Shown here one piece after another: positions 1-6,304 of a stretch of DNA of 19,284 nt. This DNA comes from Flavobacteriales bacterium UBA3376. GTDB taxonomy: Bacteria > Bacteroidota > Bacteroidia > Flavobacteriales > Weeksellaceae. The notes under the pieces are model-generated. The model was not told the origin of the DNA, ran no database searches, and saw only the letters and a list, made by a program, of their open reading frames with translations. The stretch is from assembly GCA_002359055.1 (NCBI GenBank), contig DEQC01000015.1:1-19284 (forward strand), read 5' to 3'. Numbering within the stretch: the stretch's first letter is position 1; every line of letters begins with the position of its first letter. The translations under genes were made by a program, and so were the position numbers.

Positions 1-378
1 GGCGGTACTGCTGGACGTGGACACAAAGGAGCTAAATCTCGTTCAGGATACTCAAAGAAAATCGGATTTGAAGGTGGACAAATGCCACTTCAAAGAAGAG
101 TTCCTAAATTCGGTTTCAATAACATCAACAGAAAAGAATACAACGGAATTAATTTAGACGTTATTCAAAAATTAGTTGATGACAAAAGAATTACTGACTC
201 TTTGACAAAAGAGGATTTAATCAAATTTGGTTTGGCTCACAAAAACGATTTAATCAAAATCTTAGGTCGTGGTGAGTTGACGGCAAAATTGAATATTGTA
301 GCCGATAAGTATACTAAATCAGCGCAAGAAGCGATTGAAAAAGCGGGTGGAAAAGCTGAATTGACAAACGCAAAATAA
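1..378 (+). CDS. rplO: 50S ribosomal protein L15 (uL15), 3' part
   Basis: The reading frame is open from base 1 to a TAA at 376-378, giving the last 125 residues; the N-terminus lies outside the window. The visible start is the glycine-rich L15 signature (GGTAGRGHKGAKSRSGYSKK), followed by GFEGGQMPLQRRVPKFGF. This segment is typical of bacterial uL15 and threads into 23S rRNA during large-subunit assembly. The ATG at 82 is an internal methionine inside this conserved block, not a start. The C-terminal half (ILGRGELTAKLNIVADKYT) is the usual globular domain. Position directly before secY is the standard end of the spc operon. Nothing is unusual except the truncation by the window edge. Confidence 0.97.
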   Translation, partial: GGTAGRGHKGAKSRSGYSKKIGFEGGQMPLQRRVPKFGFNNINRKEYNGINLDVIQKLVDDKRITDSLTKEDLIKFGLAHKNDLIKILGRGELTAKLNIVADKYTKSAQEAIEKAGGKAELTNAK

Positions 379-395
379 TTTAAGTAATTGATTCT

Positions 396-423
396 ACAAA
401 TGGAACTCTTTAGTTCCATTTGT
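396..423 (+). promoter_or_regulatory. Perfect 12-bp hairpin between rplO and secY
   Basis: ACAAATGGAACT (396-407) pairs perfectly with AGTTCCATTTGT (412-423) around a 4-base loop, CTTT. No T-run follows, so it is not a classic intrinsic terminator. It could be a weak terminator, a processing site or a 3'-end stabiliser for the upstream ribosomal-protein mRNA. It ends 23 bases before the secY ATG. The structure is seen directly; the role is inference. Confidence 0.6.
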
Positions 424-446
424 TGAGTTTAAACAATAAGTATCAC

Positions 447-1814
447 ATGAAAGGGTTTATACAAACGATAAAAAATATTTGGAGCATTAAAGAACTAAAG
501 GAGAAATTGATGATTACTTTTTTCTTCTTGATAGTTTATCGATTCGGTTCTTATATTCCGCTACCAGGTATCGATGTAAATGAAGTGACCAGATTATTGG
601 CAGCACAAGCAGATTCTCAACAAGGGCTTTTAGGTTTACTAAACTCTTTCACTGGTGGATCATTTAATCGTGCCTCGATTTTAGCCTTAGGGATTATGCC
701 ATATATTTCTGCTTCGATTGTAATTCAGTTGATGCAGTTAGCAGTTCCTTATTTACAAAAATTGCAAAAAGATGGTGATAGTGGACGTAAGAAGATCACT
801 CAAATTACACGTTGGTTGACCATCGCGATTTGTTTGGTTCAAGCGCCAGCGTATTTGACTTTATTGCAAACACAATTATTGCCTTATAGCGGAGGTTTCC
901 AATCAGCGTATTTGATCAACCCAGCTTCTTTTTGGTTTATATTTCCTTCGACCATTATCTTGGTGACAGGTACAGTATTTACCATGTGGATGGGTGAGAA
1001 AATCACCGATAGAGGAGTGGGTAATGGTATTTCAATATTGATTATGGTTGGAATTTTAGCCGATTTCCCACAAGCTTTAATCAATGCTTTTGAAATCGAT
1101 AACACCGGTGGAATCGCATTCACAATGCAAATATTAGGATTGTTATTTGTTATTTTCCTTTGTGTATTGTTGGTACAAGCAGTTAGAAAAGTTCCTGTGC
1201 AATATGTAAGAAGAGCTCAAGTTGGAAGCAGTAGCTATATGCGTTCTGTGACTGACTCTGTTCGTTCGTATATACCTTTGAAAGTAAATGCATCTGGAGT
1301 TATGCCCATTATCTTTGCGCAAGCAATTATGTTCTTGCCAGCAACTTTAATCGGTTTTGCTTCTGATCAGAACTCATCATTTATGTTGTTTGTTCAGAAG
1401 ATATCTGATCCGTTTACTTGGCAGCATAGTGTGATTTTCGCAGTATTGATCATTGTATTTACATTTTTCTATACAGCCATCACCATTCCTGTGAATCAAA
1501 TGGCAGACGACCTAAAACGAAATGGAGGTATCATTCCGGGTATCAAACCAGGAAAAGATACTGCAGAGTATTTGGATGATGTATTGTCTAAAATCACTTT
1601 GCCAGGTTCATTGTTTTTGGTGTTGATTGCAGTTTTGCCAGCGATCGTACACTTGTTTGGTGTTGACCAAAGTCTATCTATGTTCTACGGAGGAACTTCG
1701 TTGTTGATTATGGTTGCAGTAATTTTAGATACAGTTCAGCAAATCAATACTTATTTATTGAACCATCACTATGATGGATTGATGTCAACGGGTCGAACAA
1801 GGAACGTTGCATAA
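447..1814 (+). CDS. secY: Preprotein translocase subunit SecY
   Basis: SecY is the ten-helix pore of the SecYEG channel that passes unfolded proteins through, or inserts them into, the inner membrane. The 455-residue product shows family hallmarks: YRFGSYIPLPGID after helix 1 (plug region follows), ALGIMPYISASIVIQL in helix 2, LQKDGDSGRKK in the first large cytoplasmic loop, and IPGIKPGKDTAEYLD in the SecA/ribosome-binding loop C5. In that loop a Lys replaces the Arg of the E. coli GIRPG motif. I chose ATG 447. A longer frame opens at TTG 420, but that codon lies inside the hairpin at 396-423 and would add nine nonconserved residues. There is no clear Shine-Dalgarno sequence, as usual in Bacteroidota. 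It follows rplO and precedes infA, the normal spc-operon order. Confidence 0.97.
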   Translation: MKGFIQTIKNIWSIKELKEKLMITFFFLIVYRFGSYIPLPGIDVNEVTRLLAAQADSQQGLLGLLNSFTGGSFNRASILALGIMPYISASIVIQLMQLAVPYLQKLQKDGDSGRKKITQITRWLTIAICLVQAPAYLTLLQTQLLPYSGGFQSAYLINPASFWFIFPSTIILVTGTVFTMWMGEKITDRGVGNGISILIMVGILADFPQALINAFEIDNTGGIAFTMQILGLLFVIFLCVLLVQAVRKVPVQYVRRAQVGSSSYMRSVTDSVRSYIPLKVNASGVMPIIFAQAIMFLPATLIGFASDQNSSFMLFVQKISDPFTWQHSVIFAVLIIVFTFFYTAITIPVNQMADDLKRNGGIIPGIKPGKDTAEYLDDVLSKITLPGSLFLVLIAVLPAIVHLFGVDQSLSMFYGGTSLLIMVAVILDTVQQINTYLLNHHYDGLMSTGRTRNVA

Positions 1815-1837
1815 TTGATATAAATTTTGTATATTTG
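1807..1837 (+). promoter_or_regulatory. Predicted Bacteroidota promoter upstream of infA
   Basis: TATATTTG at 1830-1837 matches the Bacteroidota -7 consensus TAnnTTTG fully. A TTG at 1807-1809 sits 20 bases upstream, in the position of the -33 element, overlapping the last codons of secY. Transcription would start about 30 bases before the infA ATG at 1874. This would let infA and the downstream alpha operon be transcribed independently of the spc operon. Confidence 0.5.
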
Positions 1838-1873
1838 CAAACTTTATCCTTGAAGGGTAATTTAAATAAGATT

Positions 1874-2089
1874 ATGGCAAAACAAAAACATATAGAACAA
1901 GACGGAACAATAGTAGAAGCTTTATCCAATGCGATGTTTAGAGTTGAATTGGAGAATGGTCATGTATTGACCGCACATATTTCAGGAAAAATGCGTATGC
2001 ATTACATTAGATTATTACCAGGCGATAAGGTGAAATTAGAAATGTCACCTTACGATCTGACCAAAGGTAGAATTACCTACCGATATTAA
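1874..2089 (+). CDS. infA: Translation initiation factor IF-1
   Basis: IF-1 binds the A site of the 30S subunit during initiation and helps IF-2 and IF-3. The 71-residue product is almost the usual 72 and is a single S1-like OB fold: MAKQKHIEQDGTIVEAL, then FRVELENGHVLTAHISGKMRMHYIRLLPGD, then VKLEMSPYDLTKGRITYRY. ATG 1874 gives the expected N-terminus. The frame stays open further upstream to a TTG at 1835, but that codon lies within the promoter element. infA between secY and rpmJ is the common arrangement outside the gamma-Proteobacteria. Upstream is a TAnnTTTG promoter and downstream a strong hairpin, so this short gene may form its own transcript as well as being part of the operon. Confidence 0.97.
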   Translation: MAKQKHIEQDGTIVEALSNAMFRVELENGHVLTAHISGKMRMHYIRLLPGDKVKLEMSPYDLTKGRITYRY

Positions 2090-2099
2090 GCAGAATACG

Positions 2100-2133
2100 T
2101 TATGTAGTCAAGTCTGATGATTTGACTACATAA
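2100..2133 (+). terminator. Long hairpin between infA and rpmJ (terminator or attenuator-like)
   Basis: TTATGTAGTCAA (2100-2111) pairs perfectly with TTGACTACATAA (2122-2133). The stem can extend inward by G-U, T-A and C-G to a TGAT loop, giving about 15 pairs. Only a weak T-rich stretch (TTGTTTATAT) follows, so termination may be partial. It begins 10 bases after the infA stop codon. Structure seen directly; function inferred. Confidence 0.6.
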
Positions 2134-2200
2134 TTGTTTATATAATTAAAAGAATACGACAGGAGGCATAAAGCCGGATTAATTTAAATTCAATTTTAAA

Positions 2201-2317
2201 ATGAAAGTAAGAGCATCAATTAAAAAGAGAAGTGCTGATTGTAAAATTGTACGCCGCAAGGGTGTATTGTACGTGATTAATAAAAAGAATCCAAGGTTTA
2301 AACAAAGACAAGGTTAA
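2201..2317 (+). CDS. rpmJ: 50S ribosomal protein L36 (bL36), zinc-free form
   Basis: The 38-residue product begins MKVRASIKKRSADCKIVRRKG, continues VLYVINKKNPRFKQ, and ends RQG, so it is full-length bL36, a small basic large-subunit protein. The zinc-binding form has ligands Cys11, Cys14, Cys27 and His32. Here these are Ser11, Cys14, Asn27 and Phe32, leaving only one ligand, so this is the C-minus (zinc-independent) type that is usual in Bacteroidota. It ends three bases before the rpsM ATG, so the two are co-translated. An AGGAGG lies at 2161-2166, 34 bases upstream, which is too far to act as a normal ribosome-binding site for this ATG. Confidence 0.97.
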   Translation: MKVRASIKKRSADCKIVRRKGVLYVINKKNPRFKQRQG

Positions 2318-2320
2318 TAT

Positions 2321-2698
2321 ATGGCACGTATTTCAGGAGTAGATTTACCAAAGAACAAAAGAGGAGAGATAGGTTTGACCTATATCTATGGAATTGGTAA
2401 GAGCACAGCACAAAAGATATTGGACAATGCCAATATCGACAGAGACAAGAAAGTAGGCGAATGGAACGATGATGAAATCAACGCAATCCGTTTAGGCATT
2501 ACTGAAAATTACAAAGTGGAAGGTGAGCTTCGTTCGGAGGTTCAATTGAACATCAAACGTATGATGGACATTGGATGTAGAAGAGGGATTCGTCACCGTC
2601 TTGGATTGCCTTTGAGAGGTCAAAAGACTAAGAATAACTCTCGTACGAGAAAGGGTAAGAAGAAAACAATCGCTAACAAGAAAAAAGCCACTAGGTAA
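2321..2698 (+). CDS. rpsM: 30S ribosomal protein S13 (uS13)
   Basis: uS13 sits in the head of the 30S subunit and contacts the P-site tRNA and the 50S subunit. The 125-residue product has the N-terminal MARISGVDLPKNKRGEIGLTYIYGIGKS (helix-turn-helix region), the central RSEVQLNIKRMMDIGCRRGIRHR, and the tail LPLRGQKTKNNSRTRKG that reaches the P site. A very Lys-rich end follows. Length and motifs are normal. ATG 2321 follows the rpmJ stop by three bases, and rpsK starts 12 bases after its stop, so this is the first long gene of the alpha operon. Confidence 0.98.
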   Translation: MARISGVDLPKNKRGEIGLTYIYGIGKSTAQKILDNANIDRDKKVGEWNDDEINAIRLGITENYKVEGELRSEVQLNIKRMMDIGCRRGIRHRLGLPLRGQKTKNNSRTRKGKKKTIANKKKATR

Positions 2699-2710
2699 AA
2701 ATAAGTAGTT

Positions 2711-3100
2711 ATGGCAAAATCAAAAAAAGCAGCAAAGAAAAGAAAGGTTGTTGTTGAAGCTACTGGGCAAGCGCACATTCAAGCTTCTTTCAATAACGTT
2801 ATCGTAACTTTGACTAATAAAAATGGAGAAGTTATTTCTTGGTCATCGGCTGGGAAAATGGGCTTCAGAGGATCTAAAAAGAATACACCTTATGCTGCAC
2901 AAGTTGCTGCACAAGACGCCACAGCTCAAGCATTGGAAGCTGGTCTTAGAAGAGTTAAGGTTTATGTAAAAGGACCTGGACAAGGTCGTGAATCAGCAAT
3001 CCGTACAATTCATAACGGAGGTATTGAGGTAAGCGAGATTATCGACGTAACACCATTGCCACACAACGGTTGTCGTCCTCCTAAAAGAAGAAGAGTGTAA
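2711..3100 (+). CDS. rpsK: 30S ribosomal protein S11 (uS11)
   Basis: uS11 forms the platform of the 30S subunit next to the mRNA exit, close to the 3' end of 16S rRNA. The 129-residue product shows the conserved core QASFNNVIVTLTNKNG, SSAGKMGFRGSKKNTPYAAQ, VKGPGQGRESAIRTI and the end DVTPLPHNGCRPPKRRRV. In Bacteroidota ribosomes the anti-Shine-Dalgarno tail is held near uS11 with bS6 and bS21, a known property of the phylum that fits the weak Shine-Dalgarno use in this window. An extra Lys-rich N-terminus (AKSKKAAKKRK) precedes the core, as in relatives. It lies between rpsM and rpsD in standard order. Confidence 0.98.
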   Translation: MAKSKKAAKKRKVVVEATGQAHIQASFNNVIVTLTNKNGEVISWSSAGKMGFRGSKKNTPYAAQVAAQDATAQALEAGLRRVKVYVKGPGQGRESAIRTIHNGGIEVSEIIDVTPLPHNGCRPPKRRRV

Positions 3101-3146
3101 TTAGCTATCTAATTATTAATTCTAAATTTCAAAATTTTAAAAGAAA

Positions 3147-3749
3147 ATGGCAAGATATACAGGACCAAAAACAAAAATTGCAAGAAGATTTGGACAACCA
3201 ATCTTTGGTGACGATAAAAGCTTCGAAAAGAAAAAATACCCTCCAGGACAACACGGTCCAAACAGAAGAAGAGGTAAAAAGTCTGAATATGCAATTCAGC
3301 TGGAAGAAAAACAAAAAGCAAAATATACATACGGAATTCTTGAGCGTCAGTTCTTGAATATGTATAAAAGAGCAAACTCTGTACCTGGTATTACAGGTGA
3401 GATTTTGTTGCAATTGTGTGAATCTCGTTTGGATAATGTGGTTTATAGATTTGGTATTGCACCAAGTCGTAGAGCTGCAAGACAATTAGTTACACACAAG
3501 CATATCGTTGTAAACGGTGAGGTGGTAAACATCCCATCTTATCAACTAAAACCAGGAGATGTAGTAGCTGTTCGTGAAAAATCAAAATCATTGGACGCTA
3601 TCACAGAATCTCTAAGATCTAGATCTACTTATGACTGGTTGATTTGGAACGATGAGCAAATGTCAGGTACATTTAACTCAGTCCCAGAAAGAATCCAGAT
3701 TCCGGAAGACATCAAAGAACAATTGATTGTCGAATTATACTCGAAATAA
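3147..3749 (+). CDS. rpsD: 30S ribosomal protein S4 (uS4)
   Basis: uS4 is a primary binder of the 16S 5' domain that nucleates 30S assembly. The 200-residue product starts MARYTGPKTKIARRFGQPIF and has no N-terminal zinc cysteines, so it is the zinc-free type. The GQHGPNRRRGKKSEYAIQLEEKQKAKYTYGILERQF block is present, and the S4 RNA-binding domain follows at about residues 93-155 (CESRLDNVVYRFG, SRRAARQLVTHKHIVVNG, YQLKPGDVV). In E. coli S4 represses its own alpha operon by binding a leader pseudoknot; whether this protein does so is unknown. A 71-base leader with possible alternative hairpins separates it from rpoA. Confidence 0.98.
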   Translation: MARYTGPKTKIARRFGQPIFGDDKSFEKKKYPPGQHGPNRRRGKKSEYAIQLEEKQKAKYTYGILERQFLNMYKRANSVPGITGEILLQLCESRLDNVVYRFGIAPSRRAARQLVTHKHIVVNGEVVNIPSYQLKPGDVVAVREKSKSLDAITESLRSRSTYDWLIWNDEQMSGTFNSVPERIQIPEDIKEQLIVELYSK

Positions 3750-3779
3750 TATTATTTTGAGAGAATTGATTAAGAAAGT

Positions 3780-3812
3780 AAACCGAAAGGTTTCAAAAAA
3801 AATTAAAACCTT
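3780..3812 (+). promoter_or_regulatory. Two mutually exclusive hairpins in the rpoA leader
   Basis: AAACC (3780-3784) and GGTTT (3789-3793) form a 5-bp stem closed by a GAAA tetraloop. The same 3' arm, read as AAGGTTT (3787-3793), also pairs perfectly with AAACCTT (3806-3812) across a 12-base A-rich loop. The second stem ends eight bases before the rpoA ATG (3821). Only one can form at a time, so the pair resembles a small translational switch. The pairing is seen; regulation is inference. Confidence 0.4.
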
Positions 3813-3820
3813 ATTTTAAG

Positions 3821-4813
3821 ATGACAATTTTAAACTTTATAAAACCGGACAAAGTAGTTTTAATCGAATCAGACGATTTTTTTGGACAATTTGAATTCCG
3901 CCCTTTAGAACCAGGTTACGGTTTAACCATAGGAAACGCTCTTCGTAGAGTATTGCTTTCTTCTTTAGAAGGTTATGCAATCACTTCGATCAAAATTGAA
4001 GGTGTTGAGCATGAGTTTTCTACTATACCAGGTGTAGTTGAGGATATGACTGAAATTATCCTTAACCTAAAGAAAGTTAGATTCAAAAGACAAATTAGCG
4101 AACTTGATTCTGAAACTGTTAATGTTTCTATTACAGGAAAGGAGCAACTTACAGCTGGTGATTTAGGGAAATTTATTTCAGGTTTCCAAATTTTAAACCC
4201 AGACTTTGTAATTGCTAATATGGATGAAAACGTAAAGCTTGACTTTACTTTCACCATTGAAAAAGGTCGTGGATATGTTCCTGCCGAAGAAAACAAAAAA
4301 AGCAACGCTCCTATCGGTACAATTGCAATTGACTCAATCTATACTCCTATCAAAAATGTGAAGTATAGCGTTGAAAATTATCGTGTTGAACAAAAAACAG
4401 ATTATGAAAAGCTAATCATTGAAATTTCAACCGATGGTTCAATTACTCCGCAAGATGCATTGACAGAAACTGCAAAGATACTTATCCATCACTTTATGTT
4501 GTTCTCAGACGAAAGAATTACTTTGGAATCTGAAGAAGTAGCTTATGGCGAAACTTATGACGAAGAAGCGCTTCATATGAGACAATTATTAAAGACCAAA
4601 TTGGTTGATTTAGATCTTTCAGTTCGTGCTTTGAACTGTTTGAAGGCTGCAGAAGTTGAAACTTTAGGTGACTTAGTTACATATAATAAGTCGGACTTGA
4701 TGAAATTCAGAAACTTTGGTAAAAAATCTTTATCTGAGTTAGAAGAAATGGTCGAAGGTAAAGGACTTGACTTCGGTATGGATATATCTAAATATAAGTT
4801 AGACGTAGAATAA
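3821..4813 (+). CDS. rpoA: DNA-directed RNA polymerase subunit alpha
   Basis: The alpha dimer is the scaffold for RNA polymerase assembly, and its C-terminal domain contacts UP-element DNA and activators. The 330-residue product has the N-terminal assembly domain (about 1-235), with FEFRPLEPGYGLTIGNALRR at 25-43 and the conserved KNVKYSVENYRVEQKTDYEKL at 178-198. The C-terminal domain (about 250-330) has LDLSVRALNCLKAAEVETLGDL. Arg269 matches E. coli Arg265, which binds UP-element DNA, and the helix-hairpin-helix end NFGKKSLSELEE is present. Length is normal. It sits between rpsD and rplQ, as in most bacteria, with rplQ starting 10 bases after its stop. Confidence 0.98.
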   Translation: MTILNFIKPDKVVLIESDDFFGQFEFRPLEPGYGLTIGNALRRVLLSSLEGYAITSIKIEGVEHEFSTIPGVVEDMTEIILNLKKVRFKRQISELDSETVNVSITGKEQLTAGDLGKFISGFQILNPDFVIANMDENVKLDFTFTIEKGRGYVPAEENKKSNAPIGTIAIDSIYTPIKNVKYSVENYRVEQKTDYEKLIIEISTDGSITPQDALTETAKILIHHFMLFSDERITLESEEVAYGETYDEEALHMRQLLKTKLVDLDLSVRALNCLKAAEVETLGDLVTYNKSDLMKFRNFGKKSLSELEEMVEGKGLDFGMDISKYKLDVE

Positions 4814-4823
4814 TTTAAGAAAA

Positions 4824-5366
4824 ATGAGACACGGTAAGAAAATAAAACATATAGGAAGAACAGCTTCACATCGTAACGCGATGTTGTCTAACATGGCTTC
4901 CTCTTTGATATTGCACAAAAGAATCAATACTACCGAAGCTAAAGCTAAAGCTTTGAGAGTGTATATTGAACCTTTGATCACCAAATCTAAGACAGACGAC
5001 ACTCACAATCGTCGTATTGTTTTTAAATATTTGAACAATAAAGAAGCAGTAGCAGAACTTTTTAGAGAAGTTTCGCCTAAAGTAGCTGATAGACCAGGAG
5101 GTTATACTCGTATCATTAAAACTGGTTTCCGTAAAGGAGACGGTGCTGATACAGCTATGATCGAATTGGTTGATTTCAACGATCTTTATACTGCTGCTAA
5201 ACCTGAAAAGAAAACGAGAAGAAGTCGTAGAGGTGGTGGAGCAAAGAAAACTGAGGAAACTAACGTTGAAGTGGAAACTAAAACTGAAGACACAGTTGAA
5301 ACTGAAGAAGCAAAAGCTGAAGTTCAAGAGAACAAAGCTGATGATGAAACTAAAGAAGAAAAATAA
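4824..5366 (+). CDS. rplQ: 50S ribosomal protein L17 (bL17) with long charged C-terminal tail
   Basis: bL17 lies near the peptide exit side of the large subunit. Residues 1 to about 125 are the normal fold: MRHGKKIKHIGRTASHRNAML, NMASSLILHKRINTTEAKAKALR, GGYTRIIKTGFRKGDGADTAMIELVDFN. E. coli L17 has 127 residues; here there are 180. The extra C-terminus begins with a basic patch (KKTRRSRRGGGAKK) and continues as a repetitive Glu/Lys/Thr/Ala stretch (VETKTEDTVETEEAKAEVQENKA) that is probably disordered. Such tails occur in other Bacteroidota L17 proteins. It is the last gene of the alpha operon and is followed by a strong terminator. Confidence 0.97.
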   Translation: MRHGKKIKHIGRTASHRNAMLSNMASSLILHKRINTTEAKAKALRVYIEPLITKSKTDDTHNRRIVFKYLNNKEAVAELFREVSPKVADRPGGYTRIIKTGFRKGDGADTAMIELVDFNDLYTAAKPEKKTRRSRRGGGAKKTEETNVEVETKTEDTVETEEAKAEVQENKADDETKEEK

Positions 5367-5384
5367 ATTGGTTTTATACATAAC

Positions 5385-5420
5385 AAAACCGCTATATCAA
5401 CAGATGTAGCGGTTTTTTGT
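5385..5420 (+). terminator. Intrinsic terminator after rplQ, usable from both sides
   Basis: AAAACCGCTA (5385-5394) pairs with TAGCGGTTTT (5407-5416). The stem can extend inward with one G-U to a 4-base AACA loop, about 14 pairs, and a T-run follows on the + strand (to 5418). On the - strand it also ends in a T-rich stretch, so it can stop the convergent thioesterase transcript as well. Confidence 0.9.
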
Positions 5421-5436
5421 TTCTATGAATTTTGAT

Positions 5437-6303
5437 TTACTTCCTTAGATTTCGCATCAATCCTTCTTGAGTGGTCGTTGCGATCAATTCTCCCTTCTCA
5501 CTGTAAATCTTACCTGTCACCAATCCACGTGCATTAGAATTGCTCATAACTTCTAAATTATACAAAAACCATCCGCTATAATCCTCAGGCTCCCTGTGAA
5601 ACCACATCGCATGATCCAAACTCGCCAATTGCATATTCGTAAAATGCGCAGTCGATGCATGTGGTCTGAGTGCTGCGAATAATATATTATAATCCGATAC
5701 ATAAGCCAACATTTGTTGTAAATGTGCCAAACTAACGCCTTTTTCTACATCTTTTATTTTGAACCAAATGTTGTCATTAGGTTCTAAATCTTCTGGTGCC
5801 AATGGATTGATGATCTTTGTGGGCTTGAAAATGATAGGTCGTTCCAATCCCAAAAACCTCGTCATAGCCTTTGGCAAAATATCTTTTGTTTGTTCATAAA
5901 TATCTTCCCAACTCATCAATTCGTCAGGTGACGTAACTGTTGGCATTATAGATTGAAAGTCATAACCTTCTTCTTTCGTTTGGAAAGAAGCAGCCATCAC
6001 AAATATTATTTTGCCTTCTTGTTCAGCCGTTACATATCGAGTCGTAAAACTTCCACCATCTCTTATTAATTGCACTTTGTATAAAATCGGTTGGGTCAAA
6101 TCACCTCTCAATAAAAAGTAGGAATGCAATGAATGACAAGTTCTATCTTCAGGTACAGTTCTATAAGCAGCATTTAGGGCTTGAGCCAAGGCTTGTCCAC
6201 CAAATACAGCTTCGCTACCTACTGAAATTGAAAAGCCTTCAAATGTATTTTTATCGATTTGATTTAATTCGATGTGATCAATTAATTCTTTACAAGTTTT
6301 CAT
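5437..6303 (-). CDS. tesB: Acyl-CoA thioesterase II (TesB type)
   Basis: Hydrolyses acyl-CoA to free fatty acid and CoA; the family acts on medium- and long-chain substrates in the cytoplasm. The 288-residue product has the double hot-dog fold of TesB: first half with VFGGQALAQALNAAY (33-47), HSLHSYFLLRGD (57-68) and RDGGSFTTRYVTAEQEGKIIFVMAASFQ; second half with LASLDHAMWFHR. Asp230 in that motif and Gln279 in TTQEGLMR correspond to the catalytic Asp204 and Gln278 of E. coli TesB. The ATG at 6303 lies one base after the stop of the flavoprotein gene upstream, so the two are probably translationally coupled. It converges on rplQ and shares the terminator at 5385-5420. Acyl-chain specificity cannot be read from the sequence. 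Confidence 0.93.
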   Translation of the reverse strand: MKTCKELIDHIELNQIDKNTFEGFSISVGSEAVFGGQALAQALNAAYRTVPEDRTCHSLHSYFLLRGDLTQPILYKVQLIRDGGSFTTRYVTAEQEGKIIFVMAASFQTKEEGYDFQSIMPTVTSPDELMSWEDIYEQTKDILPKAMTRFLGLERPIIFKPTKIINPLAPEDLEPNDNIWFKIKDVEKGVSLAHLQQMLAYVSDYNILFAALRPHASTAHFTNMQLASLDHAMWFHREPEDYSGWFLYNLEVMSNSNARGLVTGKIYSEKGELIATTTQEGLMRNLRK

Positions 6304-6304
6304 C

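Noticed and set aside
420..446. Longer secY from TTG 420
   Set aside because: The codon is inside a perfect hairpin and adds nine nonconserved residues; ATG 447 gives the normal SecY N-terminus.
3109..3485. Two open frames on the minus strand across rpsD
   Set aside because: They are antisense to a highly conserved ribosomal protein gene, rich in Phe/Leu/Cys as expected from reverse reading, with no start signals.
5170..5409. Open frame on the + strand overlapping the rplQ tail
   Set aside because: It is the low-complexity tail read in another frame (Lys/Leu repeats) and runs into the terminator.
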